DNA of 5,917 nucleotides from RGDT01 sp964630925 (GTDB taxonomy: Bacteria > Planctomycetota > Planctomycetia > Gemmatales > Gemmataceae), in assembly GCA_964630925.1 (NCBI GenBank), contig CAZVZK010000291.1, positions 1-5,917 of the forward strand. The letters run 5' to 3'. Both the position numbers and the translations under genes were made by a program. Every line of letters begins with the position of its first letter. The first letter of the stretch is position 1. Below are positions 1-5,917 of this stretch, piece by piece. A model generated the notes under the pieces. It made no database searches and had not been told where the DNA came from. It saw nothing but the letters and a program-made list of their open reading frames with translations.

Positions 1-653
1 AGGTCGCCAAGGAGGGGCCGGTCCCGCTCAAGCGCGCCCTGCAGCTCGTCAAGTCCCTGAAGCGCGTCAAGTTCGACGAGACGGTCGAGGTCCACATGCA
101 CCTCGGCATCGACCCCACGCAGGCCGACCAGATGATCCGCGGCGCCGTGCCGCTGCCCCACGGCCTCGGCAAGCCGAAGCGCGTCCTCGTCTTCTGCCAG
201 GGCGATAACGTCCAGAAGGCCAAGGACGCCGGCGCCGACTACGCCGGCAGCGACGAGTTCATCAAGAAGATCCAGGCCGACGGCTGGATGGAGTTCGACG
301 TGGCCCTGGCCACCCAGGACATGATGGGCCAGGTGTCGCGCCTCGGTAAGGTCCTCGGCCCCCGCGGCCTGATGCCGACCCCGAAGGCGGGCACGGTGGT
401 GCCCGGCGGCGGCGACGTGGCCCAGGCCGTCAAGGAGTTCAAGGCCGGTAAGGTCGAGTACCGCTCCGACAAGGGCGGCAACGTCCACGCGGGCCTCGGC
501 AAGATGAGCTTCGACGACGACAAGCTGGCGGCCAACATCCAGGCGTTCGTCGACGTCATCCGCGCCGTCAAGCCGTCCGGCGTGAAGGGCAACTACATCC
601 ACAGCATCACCATCAAGGGGACCATGACTCCGGCCGTCCCCGTCAGCATGTAA
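1..653 (+). CDS. rplA: 50S ribosomal protein L1, N-terminus missing
   Basis: The gene is cut by the window edge. The first whole codon is at 3, and 216 codons are read to the TAA at 651-653. Members of this family are about 230 residues long, so roughly 15-20 N-terminal residues lie upstream. The ATG at 96 is internal, because clear L1 sequence (VPLKRALQLVKSLKRVKFDE) runs in frame before it. L1 binds 23S rRNA at the L1 stalk and helps release deacylated tRNA from the E site; in many bacteria it also represses its own mRNA. Visible hallmarks are ADQMIRGAVPLPHGLGK, the glycine-rich family signature around GKVLGPRGLMPTPKAGTV (codons from about 345), and the ending SITIKGTMTPAVPVSM. rplK would be expected upstream but is outside the window. 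rplJ follows after only 19 bp, which suggests co-transcription. No frameshift or odd residue was seen. Confidence 0.97.
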   Translation, partial: VAKEGPVPLKRALQLVKSLKRVKFDETVEVHMHLGIDPTQADQMIRGAVPLPHGLGKPKRVLVFCQGDNVQKAKDAGADYAGSDEFIKKIQADGWMEFDVALATQDMMGQVSRLGKVLGPRGLMPTPKAGTVVPGGGDVAQAVKEFKAGKVEYRSDKGGNVHAGLGKMSFDDDKLAANIQAFVDVIRAVKPSGVKGNYIHSITIKGTMTPAVPVSM

Positions 654-656
654 GGC

Positions 657-665
657 GGGGGGAGG
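657..665 (+). promoter_or_regulatory. Shine-Dalgarno sequence of rplJ
   Basis: GGGGGGAGG lies 7 nt before the rplJ ATG and fixes that start. It takes up most of the 19-bp gap after the rplA stop, so rplJ is probably translated from the rplA message, possibly with re-initiating ribosomes. Confidence 0.8.
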
Positions 666-672
666 CAGGGCC

Positions 673-1257
673 ATGAGCAAGCAGATCAAGCAGATGGAGA
701 TGGACGACATGAAGGGCACGTTCAAGAACGTGCGCGACATGGTCGTCCTCAGCGTCGAAAAACTGTCCAGCCTGGGCGAGTACACCCTGCGGGCGCAGCT
801 CCGCAAGAAGGGCGTCCGCCTCAAGATGGTCAAGAACAGCCTGTGCCGGCGCGTGTTGAAGGAGCTGAACTTCAACGTGCCGGACAAGTCCCCCTACTGG
901 GAGAAGCCGACGGTCCTCGCCTGGGGAGGCAACAGCATCGCCGAGCTGTCGCGCGAGATCGAGGGCGAGCTGAAGAACCCCAAGAACGCCGCCCTGTACA
1001 AGACCAAGGACCACGAGAAGGTCGTCATCAAGGGCGCCATCGCCGACGGCACCCCCGTGCCGTTCGACGTGGCCATCAAGATGCCGACCCGCGAGGAGCT
1101 GATCGGCCAGATCATCAGCGCGTTCATGGCCCCCGGCTCGGCCATCGCCGGCCTGCTGGTCGGCGCCGGCAACGAGATCGCCGGCCAGGTGGACGCGCAC
1201 GTCGAGAACCTCAAGAAGGGCGAGCCCGCCGCCCCCGAACCGGCACCGGCGGCGTGA
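673..1257 (+). CDS. rplJ: 50S ribosomal protein L10
   Basis: This 194-residue protein is the base of the L7/L12 stalk. It anchors L12 dimers to 23S rRNA beside L11 and, in well-studied bacteria, represses its own operon as the L10-L12 complex. The N-terminal globular, rRNA-binding domain spans about residues 1-130 and contains the family core LRAQLRKKGVRLKMVKNSL (39-57). The C-terminal helix that carries L12 dimers starts near PTREEL (138-143) and runs to about residue 182. The protein ends in a Pro/Ala tail (APEPAPAA). The length of this helix resembles bacteria that bind three L12 dimers rather than the two of E. coli (inference). The ATG at 673 is supported by a strong Shine-Dalgarno sequence and a family-typical N-terminus. 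rplA ends 19 bp upstream and rplL starts 146 bp downstream, past tandem hairpins. It is full-length and intact. Confidence 0.97.
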   Translation: MSKQIKQMEMDDMKGTFKNVRDMVVLSVEKLSSLGEYTLRAQLRKKGVRLKMVKNSLCRRVLKELNFNVPDKSPYWEKPTVLAWGGNSIAELSREIEGELKNPKNAALYKTKDHEKVVIKGAIADGTPVPFDVAIKMPTREELIGQIISAFMAPGSAIAGLLVGAGNEIAGQVDAHVENLKKGEPAAPEPAPAA

Positions 1258-1266
1258 GTCTTTCGT

Positions 1267-1289
1267 AGGGCACGCCTCCAGCGTGCCCT
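1267..1289 (+). repeat. Perfect 9-bp hairpin with 5-nt loop, first of a tandem pair
   Basis: AGGGCACGC (1267-1275) and GCGTGCCCT (1281-1289) are perfect reverse complements around the loop CTCCA. The hairpin starts 10 nt after the rplJ stop. No T-run follows (CTTCGACG), so it is not a classical intrinsic terminator. It could stabilise an mRNA 3' end, attenuate transcription, or be a copy of a dispersed palindromic repeat. The half-sequence CCAGCGTGCCC recurs at 2292-2302 just before rpoB, which favours a repeat family. Confidence 0.75.
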
Positions 1290-1304
1290 CTTCGACGCTG
1301 GCAC

Positions 1305-1327
1305 CGAGCACGCAAGAGGCGTGCTCG
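1305..1327 (+). repeat. Perfect 9-bp hairpin with 5-nt loop, second of a tandem pair
   Basis: CGAGCACGC (1305-1313) and GCGTGCTCG (1319-1327) pair perfectly around the loop AAGAG. It shares the stem core GCACGC / GCGTGC and the 5-nt loop length with the hairpin at 1267-1289, but differs in loop bases and outer stem pairs. The two are separated by 15 nt. Conserved geometry with changed bases fits either a repeat family or a structure kept by selection. Confidence 0.72.
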
Positions 1328-1356
1328 ACGAGAGCTCCAACCAACTATTACGCACC

Positions 1357-1376
1357 GCCGCCACGCTTCAGGCGGC
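1357..1376 (+). repeat. Small GC hairpin upstream of rplL
   Basis: GCCGCC (1357-1362) and GGCGGC (1371-1376) can pair around the 8-nt loop ACGCTTCA. This is the third hairpin in the rplJ-rplL gap. It ends 11 nt before the rplL Shine-Dalgarno sequence and leaves it unpaired. A 6-bp stem in GC-rich DNA may be chance. Confidence 0.4.
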
Positions 1377-1387
1377 ACTCACACCCT

Positions 1388-1395
1388 GAAAGGAA
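1388..1395 (+). promoter_or_regulatory. Shine-Dalgarno sequence of rplL
   Basis: GAAAGGAA lies 8 nt before the rplL ATG. It is purine-rich and lies outside the three upstream hairpins, in line with the high translation rate that multi-copy L7/L12 requires. Confidence 0.75.
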
Positions 1396-1403
1396 CCCCG
1401 ACG

Positions 1404-1796
1404 ATGGACATCCCTGACACGATCAAGTCCCTGGGCGATCAGATCGCCGGCCTCAAGCTGACCGAGGCCGTGGCGCTCAAGGAGTATCTGAAGGAGAAGT
1501 ACAAGCTCGAGCCCGCCGCCGGCGTCGCCGTCGCCGCCCCGACTGGCCCCACCGCAGTCGCGCCGGTCGTCGAGGCGAAGACCGAGTTCACGGTCATCCT
1601 CGAGGGCCTGGCCGACCCCGCCAAGAAGATCGGCGTCATCAAGGTGGTCCGCGAGATCACCGGCGTGGGCCTGGCCGACGGCAAGAACCTCGTGGACGGC
1701 GCCCCCAAGCCGATCAAGGAGAACATCCCCAAGGAGGAGGCCGAGGCCGTCAAGAAGAAGCTCGAGGAGGCCGGCGGCAAGGTCACGATCAAGTAG
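1404..1796 (+). CDS. rplL: 50S ribosomal protein L7/L12
   Basis: This 130-residue stalk protein is present on each ribosome in several dimers attached to L10. It recruits and stimulates EF-Tu, EF-G, IF2 and release factors. Domains in order: N-terminal dimerisation/L10-binding helices (about 1-35, LKLTEAVALKEYLKEKY), an Ala/Pro/Val-rich flexible hinge (about 36-57), and the C-terminal factor-binding domain (about 60-130). Matched to E. coli, the factor-contact residues K75, V78, I79, K80, R83 and K94 are kept in KKIGVIKVVREITGVGLADG. The position equal to E. coli K81 is Ala here. The ATG at 1404 follows a good Shine-Dalgarno sequence and gives a normal N-terminus. It is separated from rplJ by a hairpin-rich 146-bp gap, and the TAG stop directly abuts the heptamer inverted repeat. 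Length and domains are normal. Confidence 0.97.
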   Translation: MDIPDTIKSLGDQIAGLKLTEAVALKEYLKEKYKLEPAAGVAVAAPTGPTAVAPVVEAKTEFTVILEGLADPAKKIGVIKVVREITGVGLADGKNLVDGAPKPIKENIPKEEAEAVKKKLEEAGGKVTIK

Positions 1797-1899
1797 TTTT
1801 CAGTTTTCGGTTTTCAGTTTTCAGGTACCAGCCAGGCCCACGGGGTGCGAGGTCGCCCCTGGAGTCGCCGCTGAAAACTGAAAACTGAAAACTGAAAAC
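1796..1899 (+). repeat. Heptamer inverted repeat forming a 29-bp stem after rplL
   Basis: The left arm holds four tandem heptamers: TTTTCAG (1797-1803), TTTTCGG (1804-1810), TTTTCAG (1811-1817) and TTTTCAG (1818-1824). The right arm holds four CTGAAAA units at 1871-1898. All 28 positions pair in RNA, with one G-U wobble (G1809), and G1796 of the rplL stop codon adds a pair with C1899. The 46-nt loop can itself fold, with GGGG 1842-1845 pairing CCCC 1856-1859, and CCA 1838-1840 pairing TGG 1860-1862. The AT-rich arms contrast sharply with the surrounding DNA. No T-run follows the 3' arm, so it is not a classical terminator. A long double-stranded stem is the type of substrate RNase III cuts. 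Alternatively it is a copy of a dispersed short-tandem-repeat element. Confidence 0.92.
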
Positions 1900-1964
1900 C
1901 GATTCGCGCTTGCAACCCCCGTGCCTTTCTGTTGAAATAACAGCTTGGCCGGGACGTATCGCCG

Positions 1965-1970
1965 TATAAT
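1965..1970 (+). promoter_or_regulatory. Possible sigma-70-type -10 box upstream of rpoB
   Basis: TATAAT is a perfect -10 hexamer in GC-rich surroundings. The -35 side is weak. TTGAAA at 1932-1937 is 27 bp away, too far, and TTGGCC at 1945-1950 is only 14 bp away. There is no TGn extension. If used, transcription would start near 1977 and give rpoB a leader of about 350 nt, independent of the ribosomal genes. Confidence 0.4.
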
Positions 1971-2095
1971 GGAGTCGAGGCGCGCGGAGGCCGCCAGCGG
2001 GTGCGGGTCAGGGACGCCCTCACCGGCATGGCCGCCGTTCCAATCCATCGCGGACAGGGTGGATCGCAGAGTGCCACACTTCGACAACCCCTCGT

Positions 2096-2113
2096 GCCCC
2101 CTCCACCGGGGGC
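2096..2113 (+). repeat. GC hairpin in the rpoB leader
   Basis: GCCCCC (2096-2101) and GGGGGC (2108-2113) pair perfectly around TCCACC. It lies 9 nt before the hairpin at 2123-2141. Short G/C runs pair easily by chance in such DNA. Confidence 0.4.
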
Positions 2114-2122
2114 CAAGGATGG

Positions 2123-2141
2123 GCCGGGCCGTGCGCCCGGC
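2123..2141 (+). repeat. 7-bp GC hairpin with 5-nt loop in the rpoB leader
   Basis: GCCGGGC (2123-2129) and GCCCGGC (2135-2141) pair perfectly around CGTGC, and two G-U pairs can extend the base. It has the same 5-nt loop length as the two hairpins after rplJ but a different stem. Only TT follows, so terminator activity is doubtful. Confidence 0.5.
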
Positions 2142-2221
2142 TTGCGGCACGCGCACGCCCCACGCCCTTTGTTTGACGCCTTTGATCGACACCGAAATGG
2201 AGCTCGCACGGGCCTGCCCCC

Positions 2222-2281
2222 GACGGGACGGATGATCCCCGCCCTCCTCGCCGCGTGAACGCGGGGAGGGCCGTCCGTGTC
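2222..2281 (+). promoter_or_regulatory. Long imperfect hairpin just upstream of rpoB
   Basis: The core stem pairs 2241-2251 with 2261-2271: 11 pairs including one G-U (T2248-G2264), around a 9-nt loop. An outer arm can add GGACGG (2226-2231) with CCGTCC (2271-2276), competing for C2271, and GAC (2222-2224) with GTC (2279-2281). No T-run follows. The 5' side contains CCTCCT (2243-2248), which could instead pair with the rpoB Shine-Dalgarno sequence GGGAGG (2316-2321). The stem may therefore influence rpoB translation. This role is inferred from pairing alone. Confidence 0.5.
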
Positions 2282-2315
2282 TCGCCGGGCGCCAGCGTGC
2301 CCCGTGTTGCCATCT

Positions 2316-2323
2316 GGGAGGTG
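2316..2323 (+). promoter_or_regulatory. Shine-Dalgarno sequence of rpoB
   Basis: GGGAGGTG ends 6 nt before the ATG at 2330. It decides this start, because the frame is open upstream and includes in-frame GTG codons at 2297 and 2321. The one at 2321 lies inside the Shine-Dalgarno sequence itself. Confidence 0.8.
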
Positions 2324-2329
2324 CCTAGC

Positions 2330-5917
<3,588 letters not shown>

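Larger units (their letters stand above)
1797..2329 (+). other. 533-bp rplL-rpoB intergenic region, no gene seen
   Basis: No convincing gene is present: the short ORFs on both strands have no family features and run through the repeats. In order the region holds the heptamer inverted repeat, a small palindrome (CTGTT-GAAAT-AACAG, 1929-1943), a TATAAT box at 1965-1970, about 120 bp of GC-rich sequence with nothing I recognise, two GC hairpins (2096-2113 and 2123-2141), a long imperfect hairpin (2222-2281), a decayed copy of the rplJ-rplL hairpin half-site (2292-2302), and the rpoB Shine-Dalgarno sequence. In E. coli the corresponding gap also holds an attenuator and an RNase III site (established knowledge). 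Whether this spacer does the same is inference. No tRNA-like cloverleaf was seen. Confidence 0.8.

Noticed and set aside
96..98. ATG at 96 as the start of rplA
   Set aside because: Conserved L1 sequence continues in frame upstream to the window edge, so the true start lies outside.
643..1364. Alternative frames over rplJ (643-1344 -, 843-1268 +, 894-1364 -)
   Set aside because: They are shadows of rplJ with Arg- or Leu-rich nonsense composition. L10 in the main frame is clear.
1797..1900. CRISPR array
   Set aside because: The units are 7-bp heptamers without spacers and the two sets face each other. There is no repeat-spacer pattern and no cas gene.
1796..1915. Heptamer hairpin as a classical intrinsic terminator of rplL
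   Set aside because: The stem is AT-rich and the 3' arm is followed by CGATTCGCGC with no T-run. Attenuation by another mechanism is not excluded.
1821..2235. Small ORFs on both strands in the rplL-rpoB gap (1945-2235 +, 2001-2258 +, 1821-2192 -, 2020-2406 -)
   Set aside because: There are no recognisable domains and no good ribosome sites. The - strand frames translate the repeat itself (FSVFSFQF), and the others depend on GC-rich lack of stops.
2297..2323. Upstream in-frame GTG codons as the rpoB start
   Set aside because: The GTG at 2321 is within the Shine-Dalgarno sequence, and the GTG at 2297 lacks one. ATG 2330 has ideal spacing and gives a family-typical N-terminus.

Overview
This window is part of a bacterial ribosomal protein / RNA polymerase cluster in the conserved order rplA-rplJ-rplL-rpoB, all on the + strand. 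It opens inside rplA (ribosomal protein L1, N-terminus missing). Complete rplJ (L10) and rplL (L7/L12) follow. It ends inside rpoB (RNA polymerase beta subunit), which stays open from its ATG at 2330 to the last base, giving 1196 codons with the extreme C-terminus missing. The DNA is strongly GC-rich, with codons ending almost only in C or G. The form of L10, L7/L12 and RpoB, with the repeat-like hairpins in the gaps, suggests a GC-rich member of the Planctomycetota. This is a judgement from memory of the families, not a computed placement.

The genes are ordinary housekeeping genes; the spacers are not. rplA and rplJ are almost fused (19-bp gap), so the structured L10 leader that precedes rplJ in many bacteria has no room here. 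The rplJ-rplL gap (146 bp) carries two nearly identical 9-bp stem / 5-nt loop hairpins in tandem plus a smaller third one. The rplL-rpoB gap (533 bp) starts at the rplL stop codon with four TTTTCAG-type heptamers. After 46 bp come four inverted copies (CTGAAAA). In RNA the two arms would form a continuous 29-bp stem with a structured loop. Downstream are a consensus TATAAT box, two compact GC hairpins, and a long imperfect hairpin just upstream of the rpoB Shine-Dalgarno sequence.

L1 belongs to the mobile stalk of the large ribosomal subunit on the E-site side. L10 and L7/L12 form the opposite stalk, which recruits translation factors. RpoB forms the catalytic core of RNA polymerase with RpoC, whose gene would be expected just downstream. 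The spacer structures sit where the output of L10, of the multi-copy L7/L12 and of RpoB must be set to different levels. Differential processing or attenuation of a shared transcript is therefore a reasonable, untested, explanation for them. I see no new multi-gene system here; the interest lies in the intergenic RNA/DNA structures and a few RpoB details.
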